Origin: Vitellaria paradoxa
Lineage: Eukaryota > Streptophyta > Magnoliopsida > Ericales > Sapotaceae
DNA length: 64,000 bases
Reading direction: 5' to 3'
Assembly (NCBI GenBank): GCA_019916065.1
Contig: CM034233.1
Location: 1,736,001 to 1,800,000 of the forward strand
Numbering within the stretch: the first letter of the stretch is position 1; every line of letters begins with the position of its first letter. Shown here piece by piece: positions 1 to 10,054 of this stretch. Both the position numbers and the translations under genes were made by a program. The notes below the pieces were generated by a model. That model did no database searches. It saw only the letters and a list, made by a program, of their open reading frames with translations, and was not told the origin of the DNA.

Positions 1-2
1 AT

Positions 3-830
3 TTGCTGAGGCCAACAAATCTAAATGATTCCTTTCTGGATGCTCGGGAGAGATGTAATGACATTGTTGTGTCATGGATCCAAAATTCTATCACAACCCA
101 ACTCAAATCCAACTTAACTTTTGCCGATAATGCTCGAGAGATCTGGATAGAGTTGCAGGATAGGTATTCTCAGCAGAATGGCCCCAGAATCTTCCAATTG
201 AAGAAGTTTCTTGTTGGTCTGGTGCAAAAACAAGATTAGGTAAGTGTTTACTATGGAAAACTTAAAGCCTTTTGGGATGAGTTGAATGTGTATGACCCTA
301 TTCCCAATTGTGGATGTGGGAAACTTAAAGTTCTATTAGATAGGCACCAAAGGGACTATGTCAATCAGTTTCTAATGGGTTTGAATGATATATATGCTCA
401 TGCTAGAAATCAGATAATGACGCTTGATCCTTTACCTCCTATTAGCAAGGTTTTTTTCTTGATACAATAACAAAAACTACAGCACAAGATATCTTCTCAT
501 GTTGTCTCACCTAATTCTATGGCTTTGCTCACTAGAAATAATTCTAATTATCATAAGTTTGGTGCTAAATTTAATTCTGGGTCTAAACAAGCCAGACCAT
601 ATTTCACCCATCACAAGATTCCAGGACACAATCTTGAGAATTGCTTCAAGTCTGGTAATGTAGAACCACCATTGTGCAGTCATTGTAATATGATTGGACA
701 TGTAGCTGAAAAATGCTACAAGTTGCATGGATATCCACCTGGCCACAAATTGCACAGTAAATTCAAAACTACATCTGCTGCTCTTGCTAATTCTGTTGTC
801 AATGAGCAAGATTGTAGCAACAATGACAGG
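3..830 (+). pseudogene. copia gag remnant with CCHC zinc knuckle
   Basis: The first 240 bases read as the plant copia gag domain (UBN2 type): a WIxNSI block, then EIWIELQDRYSQ and GPRIFQLKK. The frame continues after a stop at about 282-470 (NVYDPIPNCGCG, then YVNQFLMGLNDIYAHARNQI). At about 520-770 comes a nucleocapsid-like segment with a zinc knuckle CSHCNMIGHVAEKC (CX2CX4HX4C) followed by YKLHGYPPGHK, the usual sequence after the knuckle in these elements. A degenerate knuckle-like stretch (FTHHKIPGHNLENCFK) precedes it. Stops at about 238 and 468 and the frame changes show it is no longer translated as one protein. Confidence 0.85.
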
Positions 831-869
831 GTAGGCTCTCTTTTCACATCAGCACTCACAAATCTTCCT

Positions 870-1480
870 CTATTTTTAAACTTATACACTGTGATATTTG
901 GGGTCCTTACCATATCACTATTGTGGATGATTTTTCTAGAAGCACTTGGGTGTATTTGCTCAAGGCCAAATCTGAAATGAGAAAATGCATGGAGTTTTTT
1001 TGTAATCTATTGAGTGTCAATTTCAAACCAAAGTTCAAATTTTGAGAAGTGACAATAGGGAAGAGTTTCAAATGACAGATTTTTTCATTAGCAAGGGTAT
1101 TGTGCACGAAATGAGTTGAGTGGATACCCTACAACAGAATGGGGTGGTTGAGAGAAAACATCAACACTTGTTAAATATAGCCAGATCCCTTAGATTTCAA
1201 GCCAACATTCCTCTTGAATATTGGAATGATTGCATTCTTACTGCAGTTTATCTTATCAATAGAACTCATACACCTTTACTCAAAAACAAAACTCCTTTGG
1301 AATCCTTCTTTCAGACTAAACCCTCATATAACCATTTGAAGGTTTTTGGATGCCTTTGTCTTGCTTCCGTAGTTTCTTATGGAAGAAAAAAATTTGATCC
1401 AAGAGGGAAGAGATGTATCTTTCTTATATCAAGAAATTTAGACCTTGATAATAGGAGAATTTTTATATCAAGAGATGTAT
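870..1480 (+). pseudogene. copia integrase remnant
   Basis: The integrase core begins abruptly at about 870, where one frame reads HCDIWGPYHITIVDDFSRSTWVYLLK, the start of the rve domain. It goes on through a frameshifted middle part to [19 protein letters not shown], the region around the third catalytic residue, and then [19 protein letters not shown] and LKVFGCLC. The D,D-35-E context is partly visible, but the coding frame is interrupted at about 980 and 1117. The short distance from the zinc knuckle leaves no room for the aspartic protease, so this copy has an internal deletion. Confidence 0.85.
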
Positions 1481-2015
1481 TTTTCATGAAAATGTCATTT
1501 CTTTCAAGGAAGATTCTTCTACCTCTCCTCCAAAACAATCATCCTTTGTTCCTTCTAATGATAATACTTCTATCCCTTATACGTGTACATCTCTACACTT
1601 ATTTGAGGACAACAGTCAAAGCACTTCATTAAATTCAATATCTTCAGTTCTCTCGAAATCTCCCCCAAATTCTGCTACAATTCCTTCATCCTTTGAGCTT
1701 GATGATAATTCCCACACTTTGACTAATGAACCTACTGCACCTCTTACTTCTCTACCTCAAAGAAAATCTGATAGGCAGAGAAAAGCTCCTCAATATCTCA
1801 AAGATTTTCATTGCCAACAGGTCATGTTCACTGCTCCAAACCAAACTGTGGCTCAAGCACTTTTTTCCTCTTTTAGGTAAACCTTATCCTTTAGCTACTT
1901 CTTTAACTTATCATACACTGTCCCTTACTTTTAAAGCTTTTTCTTCTTCATATCCACCTAAGTTGAGCCAACTACCTATGAACAAGCTGTTAAAAACTCT
2001 CAATGTTGCAAAGCT

Positions 2016-2360
2016 ATGCAAAATGAGTTGTTGGCTTTAGAAGAGAATGAGACATGGGTTGTCACTAATTTGCAAGCAAATAAGGAGCCCATTCAATGCA
2101 AGTATGTTTACAAGATAAAGTATAATTCTGATAGAAGTATAGAAAGACATAAGGCAAGGTCGGTAGCAAAGGGGTACACTCAACTTAAGGGGGTGGATTA
2201 TCATGAAATCTTTTCACCAGTTGCTAAGATGGTAATAGTCTGATGTTTTCTTTCCATTATATCAATTAAAGGATGGATACTACATCAATTTGATGCTAAT
2301 AATGCATTCCTCTATAGGGATTTACAGGAAAACATCTACATGCACAAACCACCTGGCTAC
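2016..2360 (+). pseudogene. copia reverse transcriptase, N-terminal part
   Basis: This is the 5' part of the copia RT domain: [10 protein letters not shown], then [39 protein letters not shown] and, after a stop, FDANNAFLYRDLQENIYMHKPPGY. The sequence breaks off exactly at the PPGY motif, where a foreign insertion starts; the RT resumes after it. It belongs to the element that spans 1-5487. Confidence 0.9.
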
Positions 2361-3825
2361 TGACCGCTTCTAAATAGTGCGTCTAAACAAACCCCCAAGT
2401 ACAAGGGTGTGCGGTGTAGTTTTAACTCGGTGAGTCCGAGGTCGAATCCACATGGAACCTAAGTTTTAGTTTCTAAGTTCAAGATTTTCTACACCTAAGT
2501 TCAAAAGTTGATTTGAAACAAATTCAAACAAGATTTTTAACAATTAACCTAAATTTGTTATAGCAAATAAAGATAGCGAGAACTACTAAGAACTAAATTC
2601 AAGAAAGTGAACAAAATCAATTCAAGAATTAAATATAATGAATTAAAACCCTTGATTGAACATTCAAGTTCAGGTGGAATGAAATTAAATCATATTAGTG
2701 CTTTTAATTACCAATTAAGGTTTCACGTCGAATGGAAAAGTTAATTGGAAAATATCATCGTTAAAGTTCTTTTAAAATCCACAATGCACAATTTCATATT
2801 CATGTCCAATGGATTATGAAATCGAAAAGATTCTTTTTCTTGACAAAACACTTGTGGGTTTAAACCGAATTTCTTCATTTCAATATTTTCCAGAAAACTA
2901 AAGATTCAAAAACCTTTATCAGTGATTACCAAAATATGATCAAAAGTTTCTGTTTTCAAAGGTTCTTTAAACAAAAAATTAGATTTGAAACTAATGTAGA
3001 TGTTCACGCTTTCACGTGTTCATTCTACAAAACCCTAGCACATAACATGATTCAAACATTCCACCTTCCCTATGAAGTTAAATCAAGGAAAAATGATCTA
3101 CACTAACATGGTATAGAAATCCATTCGCATGAATCACTAAATTAACAAAAAAAAAAATGAAGATTAAAAGAAGAAGAAATTTGAAACTTTTATTGAACTA
3201 AGAAATTAAAATACCATAATTTGAAGAATGAAAAGAACGTCGAACAATCATAAAGGCTGAAACTAAACCACAAACCGCTGCGCAAATCCTCAAAAACATC
3301 TTCAATTTAAATGTAAAAAGCAACTCTCTCTCTTAAAAAACTCTCTCTACAGATCTGAAAAAGATGAAAAAAAAAGTCCCTACAAACGGCTGTTCTTGGG
3401 GTTTTTATATCCCATGCACGAAACCCTAAAACGAACCAAAGAAACGAGTGCCCGCGTGTCCCAGGTGTCCGGATGGCCTGAGGAGGTGTTCAAACGGCAG
3501 TAAGTTTTATGTGTCTAGGTGTCCAAACGAGCCAAAGGCTGTCCGGACAGCAGTGTGCTCCAGTCTCCAATTTTTCCAGCTTTTTACTCTACCGTCTTGA
3601 AGGTGTCTGGACGCCCACTCCATGCGCGTGTACCACGAGCTATCTTTCATCGGATTCTTCATCTTTGGCACTCCCAATTGTGCTTGTCTCGACGTTTTTC
3701 CTACAAATAAAGAAAATAAATCGAATTAATATAAAAATTAACAAAACACGTGAATAAACTAATAAAATACATGATTTCATGCTAAAATTGAGGACTTGTA
3801 ATTGCACTTTTCAAGTGTAATCAAA
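2361..3825. mobile_element. Unclassified 1.47-kb insertion inside the copia RT
   Basis: A block without coding potential separates the two halves of the copia RT. The trinucleotide TAC occurs at both junctions (2358-2360 and 3826-3828), which fits a 3-bp target-site duplication. The two ends (TGACCGCTTC and GTGTAATCAAA) are not inverted repeats of each other and there is no poly-A tail. The 5' part holds a perfect 5-bp stem (CTCGG/CCGAG, loop TGAGT) at about 2428-2442, followed by GGTCGAATCC, one base short of a tRNA-type B box. If the last three A's are left out, the block starts TG and ends CA, so a solo LTR with a poorly conserved 5-bp duplication (GCTAC/AATAC) is an alternative. I do not recognise the family. 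Confidence 0.75.
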
Positions 3826-3828
3826 TAC

Positions 3829-4260
3829 ACCAAAGGAGGTCCTCAATAAGTCTGTAAACTATTGAAAAGCTTGTATGGTCTCAAGCAAGCTTTCAGACAA
3901 TGTTATGCCAAGTTCTCTAACTCTCTTCTTGAGTATGGTTTTTAACAATCCGAGGCTGATTATAGTTTATTCACTAAGACTAGTAGGGACTCCTTCATTG
4001 TTTTACTTATCTATATTGATGGCATAATTGTGGCTAACAACTCTACAACCTTGGTTGGTGAGCTTAAAGAATTCTTGAATTCAAAGTTTAAAATCAAGGA
4101 TTTAAGGATCCTTGAGGTATTTTCTTGGCATTGAGGTGGCAAGGTCAGAACAAGGAATTCATCTTTGTCAAAAAAAGAATGCTCTAGACATTTTGATAGA
4201 TTCTGGTACACTTGGTTGTAAACCATTAAAGTTGCCTATGGATTAAAATTTGAAATTGAG
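3829..4260 (+). pseudogene. copia reverse transcriptase, C-terminal part
   Basis: RT resumes with [14 protein letters not shown], the standard copia block that follows PPGY by about ten residues, then the palm region and KFKIKDL. The catalytic YVDD box reads YIDG (in LLIYIDGIIVA), so the second catalytic aspartate is lost. Further stops and frame changes (about 3846 and 3952) show neutral decay. Confidence 0.85.
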
Positions 4261-4479
4261 CAAGGATATGGGCAATGTTCCATCAGATCTTACAATTTGT
4301 AGACATTTTATTGGTTGAATTCTTTATCTTACTATCACTAGACTAAACCTCAGTTATAGCAAACAAAACTTAAGCCAATTTATGGATAGATCTTGTGACA
4401 TTCATGTAGCTGCTACAAATAAGGTCTTAAGGTACATTAAGGCTACACCAAGGTAGGGTATTCTCCTTCCTAGTTCTTT

Positions 4480-4921
4480 CTAATTGTAGCTAAGGGCTTA
4501 TTGTGATTCTGATTGGGCATCATGTCCTGACACTCATAGGTCTGTCACCTGTTATTGCATCTTCTTGGGGTCTTATCTCTTTTCATGAAAATCCAAGAAG
4601 CAAAATGTTGTTTCTAGATCTTCCGCCGAATTTGAATATAGGACAATGGCTAATACTTGTGTAGAACTCACTTGGCTCAAGTATCTTTTACATGATCTTC
4701 AAGTGTCCCATTCTCAAGTTGCAAGTTTATTTTGTGACAATCAAGCGGCACTTCATATTGTTGCTAATCTAGTGTTCCATGAGCATACTAAACACATTGA
4801 ATTGAACTGCCACTTGATTAGAGATCACATTCAAGCAGGTCGAATACAAATGGCTCACATTGCGACTCAATCTCAGCTTGCTGATATATTCACCAAGGCA
4901 TTGAATTCTTCTTTATTTTAA
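4480..4921 (+). pseudogene. copia RNase H remnant
   Basis: The C-terminal RNase H part of a copia polyprotein is readable: [16 protein letters not shown] and VVSRSSAEFEYR-like segments, then ELTWLKYLLHDL, FCDNQAALHI, FHEHTKHIE and ADIFTKAL, ending at a natural stop at 4919-4921. The final 92 codons are an uninterrupted frame, but the domain start is in another frame, so it is not functional. Confidence 0.88.
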
Positions 4922-4940
4922 TCCTATTCTCCATTTTGCA

Positions 4941-5487
4941 GGGGGATATTACAGCTTGATGAATCGCAGTTGAGTGCAGTAGCTGCCTTCTCTCCCATTT
5001 ATAATAGAACTGTGGAAATTCCAGTATAAAATAACATTTTGGTGTCATGTCTTTAGGACACTCTTGTAAATAAATGGTAGTTGAAGGATAGTTAGTATTT
5101 GTGAAATAATAACTGAGCTGAGCTGGATTGTAGGCAACAAAAGTTAGGCATGTGTTAGTAGAATCAGATCCTAATTTTTAGGATAATTGGTTCTTTAGGA
5201 CACTTCTGTAAATAAATAGTAGTTAAAGGATAGTTAGTATCTGTGAAATAATAGCTGAGCTGAGCTAGATTGTAGACAGCAAAAGCCAAGCATATGCTTG
5301 TAGAATCAGATCCTAATTTTTAGGATAATTGGTTAGAATTGATATAGATATACAGAGCAGTTTTCTTTGCCTTTTTCATGGTAGAGATGTATTTTGTAAT
5401 TTTGACAGATGAATGAAAGGTTGAGTACAGTTCAGTCCTCCGTTCTTCTTCTTTTTCTTCATTTTCTTCTTCTTTTCATTTCTTACA
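4941..5487 (+). repeat. Polypurine tract and degenerate 3' LTR of the copia element
   Basis: A GGGGGA polypurine tract stands 20 bases after the polyprotein stop, where copia elements prime plus-strand synthesis. The LTR probably starts at 4947 with TATTACA (a canonical TGTTACA with a G-to-A change) and ends near 5487 with TCTTACA, giving about 540 bp. The ends are inferred from the TG..CA rule and are uncertain by some bases. The LTR contains a 142-bp tandem duplication. No 5' LTR is in the window for comparison. Confidence 0.65.
5051..5334 (+). repeat. 142-bp tandem duplication in the LTR
   Basis: Two adjacent copies run from CTTTAGGACA (5051 and 5193) to GGATAATTGG (5181 and 5323), a constant offset of 142 bases, and differ at roughly a tenth of positions. 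The duplication covers the LTR part that would carry U3/R signals. Confidence 0.85.
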
Positions 5488-5797
5488 CTTCCTCTCTATA
5501 TGATTTCTACTTCTTTCCCTAAAAAAACTAAAGTTTTTCGAGCGAAGAACCAGCCAAGAAAGGGCTTTCCGGAGCCAGAACGAATCGTTTGGCTTTCGGG
5601 TCGGAATGAGAAAATGAATTGGGCACTCATAGCTGATGCTTGCTGGCCAATTGGTCTGGCACTGTCACAGTTTTTGGGCTATGTATGCCTTGGTGAGAAT
5701 AGGAATAGAAAAGAAGAGAAAAAATTTGAAGGGAAAGTGAGCAGAAAATAGAACAAAAATCAGGAATATTTATTTTATGACTGTTTTCTCAAAATTA

Positions 5798-5840
5798 ACA
5801 TCCGAACAAGGAATTACCAAAAAAAAACATCCGAACAAGG
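5798..5840 (+). mobile_element. Micro-retroinsertion: 15-bp AATTACC-A8 between 14-bp repeats
   Basis: The 14-base word ACATCCGAACAAGG occurs at 5798-5811 and again at 5827-5840. Between them is AATTACCAAAAAAAA. A short A-tailed insert between identical 14-base repeats is the footprint of target-primed reverse transcription by LINE machinery, here with almost the whole element missing. The same core and tail occur in reverse orientation at 35686-35732 and, as TAATTACCG plus A23, at 19643-19698. Confidence 0.8.
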
Positions 5841-6164
5841 GAGAAATTTTTTAAGTTTTTCTTTGTATTTTCACTTCTCTTCCCACCGAACCTACTCTCT
5901 GTGAGTCTAAGGTAGTGTTCTGGAGGTTATTAAAAAAAAAAGTTTTAATTTTTTTAATAGTTAGTTGTTTAAAAAATTAACTTTTTTTCCTTTAAAAAGA
6001 AAATTTTTAATTTTTTTAGTAGTTAATTTTTTAATTTTTTATTATTTTAATATTTTTATCTTTTATAATTTAAAAATTTTTAAATATAAAAAAATAGATT
6101 TAATCATTTTACAAAACATAAAAAAGTTTAGTAGCTTACTCACTCATGTTGCCAAACGCAGATT

Positions 6165-6316
6165 AAGGTTTTGTTTGATTTGCTATAAATTTTTGAACAT
6201 CTTTAAAAATTTTTAAAATTTATATACTTTTTATTTCATTATACAAATTACGAATTCACAATTTATCTCACTTTACCCTATTTTATTTTGCCTTTTATCA
6301 CTCCAAACAGACGTTA
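6165..6316. repeat. Tourist-like MITE fragment
   Basis: A roughly 150-bp AT-rich block begins TTAAGGTTTTGTTTG and ends with CACTCCAAACAGACGTTAA. The ends are imperfect inverted repeats (xTTTGTTTG / CAAACAxA) next to TTA/TAA, as in PIF/Harbinger MITEs. Its reverse complement resembles the block at 25741-25885 over most of its length (shared GAGTGATAAAA, ATAAATTTTAAA and GTAATTxGTA words), so the two belong to one family. Confidence 0.5.
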
Positions 6317-8511
6317 AGGGTGTGTTTGTTTGATAAAAAGTTGATCAAAAAGTATAATAAAAATAAAAAAAATGTAACATAAAGGTAATATGTGAAGTAA
6401 TTTGATTGGATGAAAGTACGAAAAATTAGTTATAATTGATAAATTTTGGTGAATTTTAATGACCCCAACAAGCCCTATATCACCGCCGGAAGAGCATTTC
6501 CAACGAGCTCCTTGAACTCAAAACAAGGGTTGGGGTTTTCCGCCGGAGATAGAGGTGCATCGAAAATATGTGCCCGTGGTGCTGTTAGGTTGGAGAATTT
6601 GGAGTTGTTAATCGGAAAAAGTGTACTTTTAAATGGATAAAAAATGAGATAAATTAAAATAATTTTTATCTTCGTGTAGTGAAATAAAAAATAAATAAAT
6701 TTTAAAAATTTTTAAATAATTTTTGATAAATCAAAAACACGCTAAATATATTTTTCACAAAAGTCAACTTATCATTGCCCGTGGGGTTTGGGTGCCTTCG
6801 AATAAACGTGTTTTGTTTTAAACCGTACAATTTTAACCATTTAGATCAAACGAATAAAATGTATTCATCTCAAAAGAGGAAGAGAGGAGTTTGTCGTTAC
6901 TGTGTGAGTTTCATTCTATAACACCGATTTTATAAATAATTGAATCAAAATCAAATAATATAATTTAAACTTATTTTGTTATTAACTATTTAATTTTAAT
7001 TTAACGACTTATAAAATAAATGACCGAATGCCTCCAAAATAATAACGCTATAACTACGTTTACGTTTGATTTGTGAGTTTAGGAATGAAAGAGAAACAGA
7101 TAAAGAAAAAAGGTCGTTAGGGGAAAAGATAAGAAGAGAAAAAAAAAAAAAGTAGAAATGATAATTGAAACTCTAATAAATTAATGCAAAGACCTCGCCT
7201 CTGGCTCTCTTTCTGGTCACTCTCTCCATCTCTCTCTCTCTCTCTCTCTCTATCTACATGGTTGAAACCCTGCTCAACTCTTCAAATGATCCCCTTCTCT
7301 GACCAGGTAAAAATTTACTCTAAGTTCACCCCTCTCTGTATCCCTTTGCTGCATCAATATGGACTCTGCATATTTATGTATTATCCGTGTGATCAAAGTT
7401 TTCGTGATCTATGCAGTCTGAGAGTTGACTTTACGCAGTTCTGATAACTCTGTATGGTACACACTACATATTTTTCATGTTTGAATCTATGTTGTCTGAG
7501 AGTTAAATTAACATAGTTCTGATGAACCTGAAATTTAATTTTTTTTTTAATTAATTTTTTGGCCTTTTGATGGTGCAATTGCATGGGGAAATTTTCTGTC
7601 AATGTTATTCTGTTAATCTCCTCTCGGCTTTTGATTTGAATCGCGTGTCATACGGTTGGGGCTTGTGCCAAATCCATTGCATTGGCCACGCGTAATTCTT
7701 GTGATTGTTTCATGTAATTTTTTTTTTTTTTTTTTTTTATGAAGTTGTTCATGGATTTCGAGTTGGATAAGAATGACGTGTTTTAACATCTTGGTTAGGG
7801 GATGGCAATTGAGAGGGTGTTTAAAGGGGAAACCCAATTTTTCCTATTATAATCGGCGATGGAGACTGGGTACTAGTAGGCGGGGTTGGGGCGGGGTAGG
7901 GGAAAAGATTAAGACCCGGATTGGCGTTGGGTTTATGGCAGAATATCTGATTAGCTTGCGATTGGACTATAGTTTTTCTGTTTAATTCTTCTCCACTAAT
8001 GGGCGGCAACTTTTGCCGCTCGTCAGATTGAATTCCGATGACAGTTTGGCGTTTATCTGGCAGTATTTTGGCCAAACTTCGGGACATTTAGGCCGAACTC
8101 CACAACATTTCAACTGCACTTTGACACTATTCCGGCCTCTCTCTGGCAATACTACAATCACTTAATAGTTTCTTGTGTATGTACCAAGAAACCCCTCCTA
8201 CCAAGGTTCCTGTGCTTGTGTTGACAACCCAAATCCGTGTACTTTAAGTCTTTTGGCAAATATTCAATACTAGAAATTATTCTCAATCATCAAAAAGGAC
8301 CAATAATGTTAACTGTTGGTGATCCTAATTAATCAACTCTTCTAGATTTCGAGAAGTCAACCAATGCCAACAAAATTTTTGTTGGTGTACAACATACAAT
8401 CCCACTGCTATTCAGCTGCCAATTTCATTGCAGTTTTGCAATTGTCCATCAGGCAGTTCCATAGGGGATTAAATATATTTATAACAAACTAAGAACATTT
8501 ACATACGTTCT

Positions 8512-8535
8512 AGCTTAAGGGGGAGTATTAGAATA
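8512..8535 (+). other. Copia-type polypurine tract and LTR start
   Basis: The sequence AGCTTAAGGGGGAGTATTAGAAT has the form typical of a copia 3' polypurine tract running into an LTR start (TGTTAGAAT with one change). No coding sequence for this + strand element survives upstream, so it is an isolated relic. Confidence 0.4.
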
Positions 8536-8659
8536 GAAATGCTTGTCCCACGTAAAAACTCTGTACTTATATATGCACATGATTCCCAGTATAAGAAGAG
8601 TCATAGACAACTCATCAAGTTTGCTAATTGTCTAGCGTGTCAAGTGGTAGCTGTATGCA

Positions 8660-9010
8660 GCTATGCTCTAAAATGTAGAAAATTTTGCTTTTCTACAAAA
8701 GCCTGTTGCATGAAATGCTCAATAACATCAGAATACACAAAGAAAAAATAAAGAAGATGAAAAGTGGCTTGGCCAGGAGCACCTTTCAAATAATGTAAGA
8801 TATGACAAACTACCTCAAAGTGTAAATAATGAGGAGCATGCATGAATTGACTAATCACTCCAATAACATAAGTAATGTCACAATGAGTAACAATGTGGTA
8901 AATTAGTCTCCTAAAAGGGAGCATCAACTTCAACATTGAATTTGATTGATGAATCCATAGGTGTCTCAACTCGTTTAGAACCCAAAAGACCAATCTAGGA
9001 TAATAAATCC
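8660..9010 (-). pseudogene. copia RT fragment, inverted
   Basis: On the - strand the frame reads PFRRLIYHIVTHCDITYV, then GVISQFMHAPHYLHFEVV and HILHYLKGAPGQ. This is the segment after the RT palm in copia polyproteins (YRRLVGKLIYLT.TRPDI..VV..SQFM). Just upstream, in another frame, LGLLGSKR and VETPMDSS motifs of the same domain can be read at about 8940-9010. It is a second, older copia copy in the opposite orientation. Confidence 0.75.
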
Positions 9011-9550
9011 AAAACAGATTTCTATTGAAAGAGTCTTAAGATAGATACCCTAACTAAACTCGCTCCTTTGCCATCCTTATCTAGCTTAGATCTTGGTGGA
9101 TTTTAGAATTGTTGTGGATTCAACACTTAAAACTTCCATTGGAATTGTATTGTAGAACTTGATTTGTGATCGTAAGATTTGATGGGGCAAAGCTAGCATA
9201 CCTGTAAGTTTGTGGCTTTTGCACCTTAGATGCGAGAGGGGTTTGGTTAATGTTATAAAATATCTATTTATGCTCTTATTCATAAAGGATTGTTCGAACA
9301 AATTTAGATATGTGATTTTGCATTTTAGATTTTTCATATAAATCACTTGCTTCTTGTGTTGTTAATTATGTATCATTTGGTATTCACTTGTGATTGATTT
9401 GGTAATTGGCCATTACACCTAACCATCTAAACAATTTCATTTGGTAAATCCAGTGGATTCGTATTTTGGGTCTCACATAAATCACAAATCAAATTAATGA
9501 ATCGAAATTTCCCCCAAATCCATGGGAGTATTAGGGTTTACGATTGTTGG
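9011..9550. other. Spacer upstream of the CNL gene
   Basis: No gene or recognisable repeat is seen. The last part should hold the CNL promoter. Confidence 0.5.
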
Positions 9551-9554
9551 CCAC

Positions 9555-9562
9555 TATAAATA
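9555..9562 (+). promoter_or_regulatory. Probable TATA box of the CNL gene
   Basis: TATAAATA lies in the context CACTATAAATAGATTC, a near-perfect plant TATA element, about 180-400 bases upstream of the candidate start codons. Transcription would begin near 9590. The start site itself is inferred. Confidence 0.6.
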
Positions 9563-9615
9563 GATTCTGGAACTGCTATTTGTTTTTCATCCAACAAAGT
9601 TGAACTTATTAATGT

Positions 9616-10054
9616 GTGTGTGTCAAACATTGCTGTTTTTAAAATTTAGCATTTTACTGGCCGTGCTAATCTCTCAACTAGTGTTTTTGCCCTTGCAGGT
9701 TACTAACTCTGACTTTGTATGAACTTTCTGTTGCAGATGAGTGGCCGGGTGCCTAGATTGGAGGCAGTGGCTTCTATGTTAAGGGACATTGTAAGTGAAG
9801 TAGGGTCAAGATTGTGTTCTGAAGTAAGCAAGAAATGCATGTGTATCAAACATTGCAGTTTTTAAAATTAGCATTTTACCGGCATGCTAATCTCTCAACT
9901 AGTGTTTTTGCTGTAGGTTACTATTTCTGACTTCTTCTGAACTTTATGTTGCAGATGAGTGGCTGGGCGCCTAGATCGGAGACAGTGGTTTCTATGTTAT
10001 GGGACACTATAAAGGAAGTAGGGTCAAGATTTTGTTCTGAAGGAGGGTCCAGAT
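9616..10054 (+). repeat. Tandem duplication (218-223 bp) of the CNL 5' exon and its acceptor
   Basis: Two adjacent copies share TCAAACATTGC, TAGCATTTTAC, CTAATCTCTCAACTAGTG, a GTTACTA block and TTGCAGATGAGTGG. The ATG of ATGAGTGG is at 9737 in copy 1 and 9955 in copy 2, an offset of 218. Each copy carries an intron-like pyrimidine stretch ending in a TTGCAG acceptor directly before the ATG. Copy 1 has GTAAGC immediately after the codons corresponding to SRLCSE (donor at 9824), so exon 9737-9823 (29 codons, phase 0) could splice in frame to 9955. Confidence 0.8.

Larger units (their letters stand above)
1..5487 (+). mobile_element. Degenerate Ty1/copia LTR retrotransposon, 5' end outside the window
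   Basis: Remains of gag, integrase, reverse transcriptase and RNase H follow one another on the + strand in the copia order (integrase before RT), followed by a polypurine tract and a degenerate 3' LTR. The reading frame is broken by many stops and frameshifts, so the element cannot make its proteins. The protease and GAG-pre-integrase segment is missing between about 830 and 870. The RT is interrupted by an unrelated 1.47-kb insertion. The 5' LTR and primer binding site would lie left of base 1. What is seen is the order and motifs of the domains; that this is one element and not several fragments is inferred from the conserved order and continuous orientation. Confidence 0.9.
5488..8500. 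other. Intergenic spacer, AT-rich, no supported gene
   Basis: I see no protein-coding gene here. The short open frame at 5500-5751 has no recognisable domain. Present are MITE-like AT-rich blocks (about 6165-6316 and 6640-6745), a (TC)n microsatellite at about 7223-7250, a T tract at about 7719-7738 and a micro-insertion at 5798-5840. The part at 7840-8200 is less AT-rich but has no readable domain. Confidence 0.6.

Noticed and set aside
2440..2455. Possible tRNA T-arm or B box in the nested element
   Set aside because: No A box or cloverleaf around it; kept only as a structural observation, not called as a tRNA.
5500..5751. 83-codon open frame after the copia LTR
   Set aside because: No domain, no splice or promoter context, composition like spacer; chance frame.
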